Of a stretch of DNA of 64,000 bases, positions 1 to 11,861 are shown in pieces; position 1 is the first letter of the stretch; every line of letters starts with the position of its first letter. Location of the stretch: assembly GCA_027574665.1 (NCBI GenBank), contig CM050652.1, forward strand, positions 39,495,631-39,559,630, in the 5' to 3' direction. The notes below the pieces were generated by a model, which had not been told where the DNA came from, made no database searches, and saw nothing but the letters and a program-made list of their open reading frames with translations. The translations under genes were made by a program, and so were the position numbers. The stretch comes from Rhynochetos jubatus. Taxonomy: Eukaryota; Chordata; Aves; Eurypygiformes; Rhynochetidae.

Positions 1-60
1 AAACAAACCAAGGGAACAGTCGTTGATGGTGGAGCGCGGTGGCACCTTTTACCTCTCCAG

Positions 61-136
61 AAATGCTGCCAGAAAGGGAAGAAATGTCACCAGTTTTGCC
101 TTAGTGAATGAAGCCAGAGAAGAGATGGCAAGGAGG
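61..136 (+). CDS. candidate internal exon (unrecognised)
   Basis: The sequence shows a pyrimidine-rich acceptor (ending TTTTACCTCTCCAG at 60), 76 bases with one open frame, and a good donor (AGG then GTGAGC at 137). One base is left over at the start, followed by 25 codons ending exactly at a codon boundary. The translated piece begins NAARKGRNVTSFALV and is rich in E and R at its end. The other two frames have stops. I recognise no domain. The end phase (0) matches the next candidate exon at 2132, which is why I list it. Splice-like pairs with an open frame of this length occur by chance in 64 kb, so it may be nothing. Confidence 0.15.
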
Positions 137-1519
137 GTGAGCAGCTCTCTGCCTGCACAGGCAAACTTCCTGCAGCCTGAAGTGCGCATGGTCAGGGGGC
201 AAATCCTGCAGTTGCTATTCTCTGGACCAGGACTTCATGTTGATGTTTCAGCGTAGTTGTTATTTTCAGCTAGCCATTAGTTAAATATCAAAGTGTCAAA
301 ACCAAGAGCCCGCTGCTGAAACATAATACGGGACCCTTCATGTCTATGTTTCAGGTAAAATGGATTTTCCAAACTAGCAAATTTAATGGTCCCATTCCTT
401 TCCCTTTCTCAACTGTGCCATCTGTAAGATTTGCAGAACATTTTGTAAATTATTCTTAAATATCTATCTATGGATTTTTTTTTTTTTTTTAATTTATGTG
501 GCTTGACAGGACTTAATCTTTCTGATGTTTAAAAAGGCTGGAGGTAATAAATTCTCTGGAGTTATGAGTAGCCAATCTGATACATTGATTACTAATTACC
601 AAGTAGCTAGGATACTACCACTTTTGGAAAGAAAGGACACATTAAGTGAGAGAAGTCTTTGTGTTTTGGCCTCTTACAGGTCTTTCATAATTCTTTTAAT
701 GATACTGAATCTTTCAGTATCTCCATTGTTTGCTATATGCTACCTGTTCACATGGTGAAACAGGGCTTTATTTAGCTGGTATAGAATGTCCCTTTTTCCT
801 CATGAAAAAAAGACTGCTTTATGTCTGAGTACAGGTGTTTCTGCAGGTGTTAATGAACCTGTGGCAGGGCTGAACCAGCAGCAGTAGATGCCAAGTTGAC
901 ACTGTTCTTTCCTCTTATTTTTTGTGAGGTGCATCCTGCTTAGTTCAAAATAATTGGATTTGTTATTTAACTAACACTCAGTTTAATGACTCTTATTTCT
1001 CTGTGTGTAGCATTTTCATCCTTTCATCCCCTGGCCTGATTTTCCTTCAGATATTTCTTTAGGATAAACAAGGCACTGTGATAAGTGAGAGCCTGGTTTA
1101 AATTACACAAAAAACTGTGTTTCTTGCATTTATTTATCCGTTTCTGCTTTCAACTACCAAAACAATGTTAATTTTTCTGGATAACAGGTATCCCTCTTAA
1201 AACCACACATTAAGAGTCACCATCTTCCCAGTGGCACATGCACCATGGAGGTATAGATTCTGGAAAAGAAAAACGTTGTTTTTTCCAGTGATAGGATACT
1301 CAAGCAATTTACCAAGCAGTTCAACAGAAGTTCAGCTACAGCTGAGGAATGGCACTAGTGTTTTGTGACACACACTCCTGCATAAGTGGAAGCTATATCA
1401 CATTGTTGCCAGAGTGGGTGTTGAACGCCTGCAGATGCTGTGTTCTGTACTCATCCACTTTTGGAGATGGTCTTTCATCTCCAGTGACAAAAAAATCTAG
1501 TCTTAAATCTAGTATCTAC
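137..1519. other. unique sequence, no gene seen
   Basis: AT-rich single-copy-looking DNA. Apart from a T-run at 475-490 I see no recognisable gene, repeat family or RNA. The part from about 1350 may be a more diverged extension of the CR1 piece that starts at 1520, but I cannot align it with confidence. Confidence 0.5.
475..490. repeat. poly(T) run, 16 bases
   Basis: Uninterrupted T-run. No retroposed body is visible next to it on either side, so it is treated as simple sequence. Confidence 0.9.
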
Positions 1520-1608
1520 TTGAAGATGTCCCTGCTCATTACAGGGGCACTGCACTAGATGACCTTCAAAGGTCCCTTCCAACCCAAACTTTTCTAAGAC
1601 TGTATGAA
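1520..1608 (+). mobile_element. CR1 LINE, 3' terminal fragment
   Basis: The sequence carries the hallmark avian CR1 3' end on the + strand: CACTAGATGACCTTCAAAGG, then TCCCTTCCAACCCAAAC, then a degraded copy of the terminal ATTCTATGA-type tail (TCTAAGACTGTATGAA). Upstream, GATGTCCCTGCTCATTACAG matches the usual block that precedes the GGTTGGACTAGATGA motif. CR1 copies are normally truncated at the 5' end, as here. No coding part remains. Divergence looks moderate, so this is one of the younger CR1 pieces in the window. The 5' limit is soft. Confidence 0.85.
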
Positions 1609-1770
1609 ATGTCAGGCATTTTGACATTTCTTAAAAAGGTGACTTTCAAGAGATTGCCAAATCAGTAAATAGTTTGTGGTAATAAATGTCTGTTAATACC
1701 CAACAGAATGTTATTTTTATGAAATTAAGATAAAGAACACCAGAGGTATCTGTATTGTGTCCAGCAGCTG

Positions 1771-1812
1771 AAAAAAACCCCAAAACCAAAACAAACAAAC
1801 AAACCCCCAAAA
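1771..1812. repeat. A/C-rich low-complexity tract
   Basis: Runs of A broken by CCCC and CAAA units, including four CAAA-like repeats. It is simple sequence with no clear parent element. Confidence 0.75.
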
Positions 1813-2131
1813 TCTGCCACCCCTGTGTTCTTTCTTCATCCAAACAACGTGTAACTCATTGTTCCTTCCACAATTTGATTCAAGGAATCCACTTCTTGCT
1901 ACCCTTCTACCACCGCAAGCCCACTGCCATGACCTGGCTTGCAAGAAGAGAGGTGGGAGGGAAGTACAATACCCTCAGTGCAGGAATGGTGAAAAGACTG
2001 TACTGATACTCTGGGACCTCCTTAAAGTGGCTGTATATTAAGGGAGAGCATAACAGTGTGGGGTAAAAATAGAGGAGATCATTGGACAAAGCATTTAGAG
2101 CAGTTTCTAAGCTGTTCTCATTCTGTTACAG

Positions 2132-2151
2132 GAACTCGAGCCATCAGACAG
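2132..2151 (+). CDS. candidate 20-nt microexon (unrecognised)
   Basis: A very strong acceptor (GTTCTCATTCTGTTACAG, ending at 2131) is followed 20 bases later by a donor-like GTAAAA. In phase 0 it reads ELEPSD plus two bases, and those two bases join the first base of the exon candidate at 2219 to make a serine codon. The intron between them would be only 67 bases, near the lower limit for vertebrates. The phase match is the main support; on its own this site means little. Confidence 0.15.
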
Positions 2152-2218
2152 GTAAAACTGCATGGAGAGAAAGAATGTGTTAAGACGTCCCTTTATCAAA
2201 TCCTCTCCTTCTCTATAG

Positions 2219-2322
2219 TGAAGATTCTATAGACAAATCAAAATCCAGTAAAGAAGCATTTAAGTGGGGTTTTGCTACCTTGCCACCTTATGAATCCTCA
2301 GACAGGAGGTCTAAAATTCGAG
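2219..2322 (+). CDS. candidate internal exon (unrecognised protein)
   Basis: The acceptor is pyrimidine-rich (CCTCTCCTTCTCTATAG, ending at 2218) and the donor is GTATGC at 2323. Between them lie one leftover base, 34 open codons and one leftover base. The translation starts EDSIDKSKSSKEAFKWGF and continues with a proline-tyrosine stretch (ATLPPYESSDRR), which looks more like a real charged linker than random AT-rich translation. The 20-nt candidate upstream and the candidate at 5324 are both in matching phase. I do not recognise the protein family. It could be a chance open frame. Confidence 0.25.
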
Positions 2323-2947
2323 GTATGCAGCTAAATACAAGAAATGTTTTCTTGAACATATTTAGGATGATTTTCTTCCTTAATTGTAAAGGCTATTAGT
2401 TTTTAAAAATCAAATTCCTCATTAGATTTTCCTATTTTTACAGTTTTTATTCCTATTCACAAAAACTGATGATTTTTAAAATATGTACCCAAGAGGTTTT
2501 GTGAATAGATATTTTTCTAATCTATGATTAACCTACTACTTCTGAATAACTCAATTATACGTACTTCTTTCATTCCATAGGGTTAATGTCTCTGAGACTT
2601 GCTTGGGGGTGATGACAGCAAAACCATATCCATAAATTCTTTAGGTACTGCTATGTCCATTTTACTGATAGGTAGTTGAAAAGTTAGAAAGTGATATGTT
2701 CAAGATTTAAGAAGAATAAAGAGAACCCAACCTACCTGATTTTCCACCAAGTGCCTTTTCCACAATGTGAAACATCAGACTTGATTGATTACCATTGGCA
2801 GCAATTATAGCTTAATTGGATAAATGAGGAAGAAGATTATAGATTAGCAATTTTTTCCTCTGTCATCTTAGCATTCTAGGAAGGGAATGCATAGCAGAAA
2901 CAATGAATGACTTCATAGAAGTCAAATCTGCACCTCTCCTAAATGAG

Positions 2948-3013
2948 GTTTTCAAAGAAAAAGCACAATTTGATGTGTTGTGGGTAATGCTATGCAAATT
3001 GCCTTGTTTGCAG
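2948..3013 (+). repeat. duplicated 66-bp element, copy 1
   Basis: Aligned by eye with 3835-3900 without gaps, it matches at 56 of 66 positions, including 23 identical bases in a row around TAATGCTATGCAAATTGCC. The core holds a perfect POU octamer (ATGCAAAT). Flanks on both sides do not match, so the duplication is limited to this block. The spacing between copies is 887 bp, in direct orientation. It could be a duplicated enhancer module or two copies of an old unnamed repeat. Confidence 0.75.
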
Positions 3014-3714
3014 GAGAATCTTTGACCTTTAGAAATTATGAATATTTTTTGTGTGTGTGACATCTTCAAAACCAGATTCTAAGATAAGTATTAAAAACAA
3101 ATCAGTATAAGAAAAGGAAACCATCTGAGTATCTCAAGTACTATGCTATTTATAGATAAAAGTTAGCTAGAATATGGCATGTGATGCAAGGAATCTGTAG
3201 TGAAAATAATTAATCATTCCAATAAAATACATTTTACCTTATTACGCATCTTCTGATTGTTTTCAAAGAACATTTTTTAGTTTCCTCAGTTACTGTAATT
3301 ATTGTCCTGTTCCAGCTTTTTCAGAAATCGAGTTTATAAAGGCACATAAATAGACAAGGACTTTAGAAATAACTTCTGGTATAAATATACTTGGGTATAA
3401 ACATTATCTATGTAATATTTAGTAAATATTGATTTTGTAGCAATGCTATATATGCAAGTGGTGAACTCTTTAAAAAAATAGTGGACCTGTTTGCACAGAT
3501 GTGGATGAGACTGTTCTGATCTTATAACATGTGCTGTTGTAGAATACAGAATCCTTGGCATTTTAAAATAGGGATATACACAACATAATATATACTTGTA
3601 TACTGTAGAGACTGCAGCTGTTGTTAATGTGTTACAAAACTGTCCACTCTCTGATGAATACTGAACTATTCTCCACCCGTCAGACTTCATGTTTACAATA
3701 CTCAATACATCTGG

Positions 3715-3930
3715 CTGACTTTAATTGCATTAGCTTTGCTGCACCAGAGGTGGCATAACTTTCATGCGAGCTAATTAGATTTGCTCAATTTAAACAGGCA
3801 CATTAATGCAGCTCAGCAAGGCTCAATTAAATCTGTTTTCAAAGCAAACGCACAATGTGAAGCATTATGGGTAATGCTATGCAAATTGCCATATTGGCAG
3901 AGAAGTTGAGTGAGTTGTTTGCAATGCCTA
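3715..3930 (+). promoter_or_regulatory. candidate conserved non-coding element
   Basis: The stretch carries homeodomain-type cores (CTAATTAG, CACATTAATG, CAATTAAAT), a GCTCAGCAAGG block and an octamer ATGCAAAT, with unusually balanced composition and no simple repeats. This is the texture of vertebrate conserved non-coding elements near developmental genes. That reading is an inference, since I cannot align it to other genomes. It contains copy 2 of the duplicated 66-bp element. Confidence 0.3.
3835..3900 (+). repeat. duplicated 66-bp element, copy 2
   Basis: Gapless partner of 2948-3013, 10 mismatches in 66. Differences are scattered in the outer parts while the octamer core and its neighbours are identical, a pattern expected if the core is under constraint. 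Confidence 0.75.
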
Positions 3931-5323
3931 TTGGCACAAAGTAAGTTTCTCCAGTTAGATTGTGAAGTCTAAAACAGCAAGACATGTGTTCCACATCCTC
4001 TTTCTTGGGGCTTTTCAAAATGGTGCATCTGCCTTCCCAAGCATCCAGAGTGATTTGTGAGTTTGTTTAGAAAACTGATGCCTTAAGATTTCATCCCAAC
4101 CTTTGTGCCCACTGATTTGTAGTTTATGTGCTTTCCCTTACTAAGGCAACAACAGAACCTAATAATAATACATCTCCATAATGGGATTTCAGAACAATTG
4201 TATGTTCCTGGTGTTTCAAACTTATTACACTTAACATCACTCTTACCTTTTGTTAATGTTCAAGCATAACTACCTCTCATTTCAGTTTTTTTCGGTTATG
4301 TACTGTAACTCAAAATGCTTAGCCTTGCAGGTTTACTTCTGAGAAGTGAAACTCGCTGACAGGCACAAATTTTCTTGGTTTCATTCAGTGTGCAAAGTTT
4401 TTAAAATATTTCCATCCAATAATGGTATTGCAGCACATAAATTCAGGACTGCCTGCCTTTGTTATGGCTCAGAAGAAACAGCAGATGGAATTTTCTTCAG
4501 GAACAATGGGCTCGCTCCACTGCAGGCCACATCCAGTGGGAATCCAAGGTAAGTGCTTTGCAGTGCAGCCATGATGCCATCAGACTGTCACTAGAACCAG
4601 TTCTCATTTTGGCATCCTAAAGACTCTTTCTTCTCTCAAAACCAGGAAAAGAGGGGACCCTTTCTGGGAAACCAAGCAAGGTAACCCTGCCCTGACTAAT
4701 GCTACATTGTCTTCTTCAAAATAAGGCAAACCTATAGCAAAATAAACAGTGTAAGATTGACCATGTGTTTTGGAGTTATTTTTTTGTACAGAACCCAATG
4801 TCTCCGAGCACTTGCATCTCCTCTAGTTAATAAGATAGTTTCATATACGTGCATGAATTATATACACTTTTCCCAGTGGGCACATGAGCTGATTTGGCCA
4901 TCTGATCAAATTGTTTCCAACACAACATTGCATGACATTGTACTTAATGGGATCAGAGCGGAAGTAATCATTTTATTTTAATATAGCGATGCTCCTGGTT
5001 GGATGCATAAAAGGCACACCATATGCTTCCTCCAGAATACTCAAAGGTATGTTATGGACTGCTTTGGTGGGTTTTGTTGTTCTGTGATTTCTGTGGGGAG
5101 GTTGATTGGCAAAAGCAGCATCCAGAACAGGTTCTTCAGAATTTCCTCACAAATATCTCTAGTGTTCTGTCAGTGAACAGTGTATGCTACTCCTCACTAC
5201 TTGCTGTGAAGATCTGTCACTGTCTCCAACCTCTTTTTCTGATCCTATATAGAAATCCTTCTTTTATAAAGGAAAAGATGTTAGAACATTGAAGAATTTC
5301 CTGTCTTTTGTGTGATTTTGCAG

Positions 5324-5511
5324 GTGATTTAAGAGGAGGGAGAGCATCCTCTATTGGCCAGAGAATAGGGCTCATGAGGTTGAAATCAAACGTTAGTTTA
5401 AATAAAGGAAACAGCTCAGTGTCTAAAATCAGAACAGCATTAGACATAGCAGTCAATTATTGGATCCCATTGTCTCCGATTTTAGATACTTATACCCAGT
5501 CATCTTTTTAG
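5324..5511 (+). CDS. candidate terminal exon with stop codon (unrecognised)
   Basis: A strong acceptor (TCTTTTGTGTGATTTTGCAG, ending at 5323) opens a frame that runs to a TAG at 5509-5511. Joined to the exon candidate ending at 2322, the shared codon is GGT and the frame continues DLRGGRASSIGQRIGLMRLK and on for about 62 codons. The basic, serine-rich start is plausible, but the last third (IPLSPILDTYTQSSF) looks like read-through of non-coding sequence. An AATAAA lies near 6107. It may be chance. No donor is evident inside. Confidence 0.2.
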
Positions 5512-7770
5512 TTGGGTAGTAATCACAGGAAATTTAAAATACAGTGACACTAAGAGGCTCTTGAATGAGCGAACATGAGGAACTTTATGAAACAATATGT
5601 GGAAGTTACAGCGATATTGGTGTCAGACAAACCAATATGAATCAGACCACTTAATGATTAGCCCAATGCACAGGACAATTAAATTTAACACATCATTTAT
5701 AAATATGAAAGAAATTTACTTTGCCTTCCACTTTAGAAGATTCAGTGTTCCCACAGTATATGCAGCTTAGCTTTGACTTTAGTTGGAACCGTTATTCTTT
5801 GTTTGTATTCTCAGAACTTAAATGTTTCATTCTCAAACTGTAGGTTTTGCAGAAAGAAATGTTTTAAACAGAACTACAGTATTCTTCACAGGCTTTCAGT
5901 CAAAATCTCTGAAACTAATTTCTTCAGCTGGATCCATATTCAGAAAACTGATGTCTGCAAATGCTCTGCCACTTTGTTGTAGCTGTGTCCTCCCTGGCAG
6001 CTCTTAAATCATACATATCCAGGCTATAATATGTTCAGAAATTTTGCTGTGTCCCATCTACCGTGGGTGTTTTCCCTAAGTGATGAAGGATGTCTTGGTA
6101 AAAGTAGAATAAACCCTTTATACAACCCTGCCAATGCCTTAAAAACTGTGATGGACTCTTCTTGCTCTTGGTTGTTTTTTGAAATTCCTGTTATAAAACA
6201 ATTTCTATTTACTGCACTTACTAAAATACTTTTTGGATTTGAATTAAGCAGTGAATGTTGTTTTGACTTTTCTTTCCCAGTCTGGTATTTAACTAGTGAC
6301 TTCATCGTCTGAACTGCCATTAGAATATGAAGGTAATCCCATAATGGGCCAACATATCAGTTGGAAACAATCTTATGGTACTGAAGATTCCAGTGCTCGG
6401 TTTCAGATATAATAACTACAGCTGAAGTGTCAGTGTCTTGAAAACAGAATGTGTTTTCTGGAACCCTAGAATTTAGTTTGAGGTAGACATGTAATTAAAA
6501 CTTAATACTGAGAGAAAAGGGCAAGAAACTCAGGAATTAGTTGTACTTACGTAGTCCACACTGGATACCACTCCTGACTTTTATCTGTTAAAATAGAAAA
6601 GGCTTAGATTTTTCCAACTTATTTTCTCTTTCTGTGTAAAATGTCATGTTTAGTTATGAAATAATAGTCTTTCACAAGACTTCAACACAAACATGTAAAA
6701 TCTAACTTTAGAAGGTGAGTTTGCTTATGCTTTTGACTATAGTCATCCTGGAATAATTTAAAAGACAACAGTTGAGATAAAAAGAAGTTTAATTGCATTT
6801 TATCCTCTTAATTCTAAACTTGACAACATTTAAACTATACACTTTTTGAACAAAACATGACCTTTAACTAAAGTAGTCCCAGCTGGAACCATTATAATTA
6901 TAATGCTTATTTATTAATATGACTGATAATGCATAAAAAATACAGTTGCAGTTATAGAAAAGTCAATTAGTGCAACGCCCGAGAGGACACACTCTAAATT
7001 GATAAAATTCAATAATAATGATAATTACTTTCATCCAGAAGGATTCAAAATTAGATTATGAAGCTAACATGGTGTCTCCATGTTTAAAGGCTCAGTCTAA
7101 CTCAGTTTGATGCCAGTTATTATGTGGTTGACCTTTCACGTTCCAGGAACTATTTTCCATTTTAAATAAATGCCCTCTCTCTTTTAAGGGGAAAAAGAAT
7201 GAAAGAGTTTGAGATTAACAACTGCTTAAAAAAGGCAAGCACCTTAGAGTCAGGGAAACTTTAGAATTTGTGCGCCTCTACCTTTTGAAAATGTTTTTAA
7301 TTTACATATTTCAAAAAGTAGATTATCTAAAATTTTTGTGTTGCACCAGGACCATAAATATTGTCTCTTCTATGATTCTAAGGAAGAAAACATCCCTGGA
7401 ATAGTGTTAATCAAAGATTCAACTTCCACATGCTTTTCTTTCCCATTGTTTGGAGAGAAATTTCTGAAAAACTCCTCCATGTACTTTCTCTGTTGCTTCT
7501 CAATTCCCCAAAATCTTCAGGTGTCTGTGGATTTTCTTCCTGGTGTCATATTACTGTTGCTTATTTCAATTCCTCACCAATGTTCTTACACAGCATAAAA
7601 ATGAGGGGTTTATGTAATGATGCCTTTTCTTTTTTGATCTTAGATTGCAGCACATTAGTCTGACATCAAATCGTCTTTTTATCTTATCATAAAGATGGTC
7701 AAGAATTTACTTGCTACTCTGGGACTTACACATGGAAAAGATGTGTAAGGAGAGGTTTTCCGGTATGACA
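5512..7770. other. unique sequence, no gene seen
   Basis: AT-rich DNA. Parts at about 5600-5710 and 6880-7030 (repeated TAATTATAATG and AATAATGATAATTA cores) have the look of conserved non-coding sequence, without proof. One short - strand splice-flanked block lies at 6551-6584. No repeat family was recognised. Confidence 0.4.
6551..6584 (-). CDS. candidate 34-nt exon on the - strand
   Basis: Read on the - strand there is a strong acceptor (CTTTTCTATTTTAACAG), 34 bases, and a near-consensus donor (GTAAGTAC). Two frames are open: one reads KSQEWYPVWT, the other IKVRSGIQCGL. The splice signals are among the best in the window, but a 34-base open frame carries little information and I do not recognise the peptide. 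Confidence 0.15.
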
Positions 7771-7975
7771 GAAAAAGGCATAACAAGATCCACTGACTTG
7801 ATTCAGTAAGATGAGATTTCCTAGCAGAAAGTGCAATTAAACATTGAAACAGACTTGCCAAGGGAGATGACAAGTTCTGGCACTATTCCTATTTCTGACA
7901 GTGTTTGCCACTTGGGGTATAGAAGACCAGACAGGATGATCACATCAGTCACTTCTGGTCTTCAAGTCTATTCAT
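7771..7975 (+). mobile_element. old CR1 LINE, 3' end fragment
   Basis: The end reads TAGAAGACCAGACAGGATGA, then TCACATCAGTCACTTCTGGTC and TTCAAGTCTATTCA. This matches the 3' end of older sauropsid CR1 subfamilies (GACTAGATGATCACAATGGTCCCTTCTGGTCTT type) rather than the younger TTCCAACCC type. Upstream, GACTTGCCAAGGGAGATGAC and CTGACAGTGTTTG match the C-terminal end of ORF2 (two-prolines-and-tryptophan region followed by the SLTVF-like block). It is strongly diverged with no intact frame. The 5' limit is soft and may extend to about 7690. Confidence 0.75.
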
Positions 7976-10900
7976 ATATAAGTCCTGTAATTTGCATTAG
8001 TCCAGTTGTGGTGCATCACACTTAGGAGCGTCTCAAAGAGGAGTCTTTATGGAGGAGGAAAACTCAGCTAGGCAGCTCCTCATTCATCACATGTGAAATG
8101 CAGTAGGAATTATTTTCTCATTCTATAGACAATCCCACATTTTTGTGAAATGCTTTATTCAAATACAAACTCTAACTCTCTATTGTTTGGGGGAACAATA
8201 CATTAAAGTTAGGATTTGATGGAACAAAAATCTTCATAATTAAAATAATTACCTTTAGAAGCTGTGTCTATGTGAAACCACTTAAAAAGATGTGTGTTTT
8301 GATGCTATCCCATTACTATTCTCGCTATATTATTTATAGCATAAAATTCAAACTATTCAAATGCAAGTATAGCGTCATGTTTATGCTTAGCCTTCTGATG
8401 TACTTACTTATTATCAAAGTATTTTTGAAAATCTGGAGAAATAAATTAAATAGACTTGTTCTCCTGAAATCAAGGATTCCAGTGGAATAGACTAATTGTT
8501 GTCTACTCCTTTAGTATCCATGCTATTTTTTCTCTATGATATTGAGATGATTACACCATTTTAAAATCATTCAAAAATGAGCAAATATATTTAACAGGTG
8601 TAAGGTTACATTTTAAATAAATTTCTATAACCTAAGAAATTTCACTGACTGGTTATTTATGGGTTTGTTAGTACTGACTATATCTGGGAGTCATATAAGC
8701 TATCCAGAACTATAAAAATTGAATATTTTCCTTTTTTTTTGTGTTTGTACTGTTGTTACAGTCATAGTGGGCTAACAGTTATGCCTTATAGGAGGATAAT
8801 TCTGTTGGTGACCATGCAACATGAAAAACAAAGAATCCAGACTGAACAGTGACAATAAATATTCGTTTATGTATCTATTTATTTCTGATCTGGTAGTGAC
8901 ACTCTGAGCTGTTTGGTTTTCTAACAATATAAATCAGTTAACAAGATGTTTCATCTTATTATGAAATATTCCTCTCTAACAAAGAATTGAAAAATAAGGG
9001 TGAAGAGCATGGGGCTGTTCCTTATTCAATTTCTTTTTTATCTATATGTGAAGATGGCATAGCTGGCCACTTGTAAAGACATAAGGTAAACACACCTTCA
9101 CATGTATTGTGCCTCTCTTTTCAGATTATTTATTATGAAGTATTTTGATTCCAGAAACACATCTTGAATTGGTGTGTATTTGCTTGGGCCTTTTCTGGAT
9201 AAAGCGCCACAAACCTGCCCCTCAAATCTGTTGGGATCAATATGATATATCTCCTCAATAAGTGTAAAAAATTTGTGAAAGTTGTTTAAGTGAACACAAA
9301 TATGGGAAATTTTATCTACTACACTGGTTGAAAAAAGGTGTAAGTTAAAATGTAGATGTAACAGTTGTAAAAAATGAATGTGATTCAGGAACTCAAATGT
9401 GATATGATCAGGCATGTAATTATTGAAAACAGCTGATTTTGTTAATAGAAAGCAATGTTCTGGGTGCAGGTATGTTCCAACTCCATGTATGCACACAAGT
9501 TTTAAGATTAGAAGAGTTTTAACTGAACTACAAAGAACAGTTTAATATCCAAGCTTTCACAAAAAATAGAATACATCATGGTAGAAAGAAGCATTCTCCA
9601 AGGAATGATTGTTGTGATGATTCACACACTACTTTCTTTTAGAGACAACAGTTGTGCAAATGCCAGCATAAAATGAATCTCGAATGTTAAATATACACTT
9701 GAGAGTTCCTAAAGACTATGCTAATAGTTCTAAGACAATTTGCTATGTATATGATTATATAAAGAAAGTCTCATTTGCACAGACTCATTCCCTGATAAAT
9801 GGATTAAAACAGTTATGTCTTATGCTATTGGAGACATTTTTGTTTAATATTAATTGTGATTTTGATATTCATAACACAGCAAATGTCTCCTGGCCTCTAT
9901 ATGACCTAACTATTGTATAAAAACTATTTTAGAAAAAAGCATAAATTGTAAAGTAATATAGTTCCAGTAAATTGAATGCTATGAAATGATTGTAATAAGC
10001 TATAGTATGAAATCTTCCAGTTTTGCAATCAGTTGCATAAAAGTAAGTTTCATTCTAGAAGTTTTACTGTGTTTTTCGTAAGCAGAGTTCTTACAAATAT
10101 TTAAATGACAAATGGCTGCAATTTGAAAGCCAGGTGATGTAGACTTGACTTTATGCTGGAGGCATGTTCTTTGACTTTATTACACTTCTTCCATTGTAGT
10201 TGCCAATCTTCACCTCTTTCCCATGCCTCAACTGGTAACATGCGAAAAAAAGATGATAGCTTTTGTGGTGGCTTTTAACTACCTATTTCCCTCTTGCAGC
10301 CTTACTTTAGTTCTCCAAGCTCTCCGAGCACACATTTATACTGGGCAGCAGAGCCCATTGTAATACTTGCTAAACTGTTTTTTGAGTCAGCAAGAGACTC
10401 AGATCCTGAAAGCAATACAACCACAACAGTGTGAATTGTCTCACCTTAGCTCCTGCCACATCCTTTTCCCTTCCACTTCTGGAGTTACACTGGCCAAAAA
10501 TTCCTCTGAGACCTCTGTGTTGTGCTGACACATTCAATGAATCAGCTATGTGTTGTATTGTATGATATAGTCGTTCCTTTCTTTCCAAGTACTTGATTTT
10601 ATATTCAAACATTTTGAGGTAATGTTTTTTTGCCTGTGATATGTATGAATAATGCTAACATCCTGCAACCCCTAGGCTCAGCAGTGATCCTGGCTAGCGT
10701 AAACACCATAGATTAAATGCATCCACAGGAGAAAAAACTACATTCCTAACATGTCTGTCTGGGATATATGACTGTGCCCATGCACCTTTGAAATAGTCTT
10801 TGTCTACCATCAAGGTAAACCTAGTCCCAAAGATGTTGCCCAAAACGTCTGCAATGAAGCCCTGTTTTCACTGGTTTATGACTTTGTCAAACTGGTACCG

Positions 10901-11095
10901 TAGAGGATTTAACCAGATATTCTCAGTACCTTTGTTGAACTCCATTTATTTGCAGAAGTACATCTATTAGCTATTCTCAGTGTGAAATATGGTGTTTAAA
11001 CCAGTTTTTCTCTCTTAGGTGAGAAACTGAAGTACTTCAAATTTGGGAACATGAACTTTGGAAGACTATTCACTTCCATCTCTGAAGTTTGGGTG

Positions 11096-11110
11096 TTTTT
11101 TTTTTTTTTT
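11096..11110. repeat. poly(T) run, 15 bases
   Basis: Simple T-run with no attached element. Confidence 0.9.
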
Positions 11111-11861
11111 ATAATTTAAAATTTGTTTACATTTGTTAAAGTTATGAGGCCTTAAAATGATCTCTTCATAACTACAGAGGGGAGCTGTTAGTCTGCCAGT
11201 CAATTCTCTGTAGTTTTCATTGGCAGGCAATGTTTCTTTGCTTTTTAGCCTGCACTGATAAGAAGACTGCATGTCCAGGAGCAAAAGACTCTGACTGAGT
11301 GCTGCAGAGGCAGAGCAGAGCATTATTTGAAACTTTCACTTAGAGGAGTAAGAGTTCATGGTGTCCAACTAATGAGACACAGTCTCTTGTATAGCAAGGA
11401 ACTGAGACCATCATTCCTGAGCCTCCAAGACCTTTTCTGACTAATAGGTGTGGGACCATTGTGCAGCAGTGCCAGCAGCTCATCTCTACAGCTCCCACTG
11501 ATTGTCAGTGACGGTAGGGATGATATCGACATTCCAACATGACTGGTAAAGCCCTGGGGAGGAGACTGCAGCATCAAAGCATGAAATCAGTATTTTTCCT
11601 GTTGGTAGTGGAAGCCGTAATGCCCTTTTTCTGATGAGGCTGCCCACTGCGGACTGCAGAAGAGGCAGAGTGTGCTTCCTGACTCGCTGTGCTGTGGTGT
11701 TGGGCTTGGTGCTGGCAAATATGTGCTTTGCATTTAAGGCAGGAATAAAACAAGAATGGGATTTTAGTGTGTGTTATAAGGTTTCCTATGGGAAGTGCTC
11801 CATTATCCCTAATGTAAATGTCGCTCCTGCACATTACTGTGCTTTCTCTGGAAAAAAGTAC

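Larger units (their letters stand above)
2323..5323. other. non-coding stretch with a duplicated element
   Basis: If the + strand exon chain is real, this is its intron. It holds the two copies of the 66-bp octamer element (2948 and 3835) and the conserved-looking block around the second copy. A short acceptor and donor pair brackets 4505-4552 (48 bases, open in all frames), which is too small to call. No known repeat family was recognised in the rest. Confidence 0.45.

Noticed and set aside
4505-4552. 48-nt block on the + strand ending in GTAAGTGC
   Set aside because: All three frames are open and the acceptor is mediocre, so coding status cannot be judged; not added to the exon chain.
9098-9496. 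- strand open frame of 132 codons
   Set aside because: The peptide is rich in H, F, L, N as expected from AT-rich DNA, has no recognisable motif and no good splice context.
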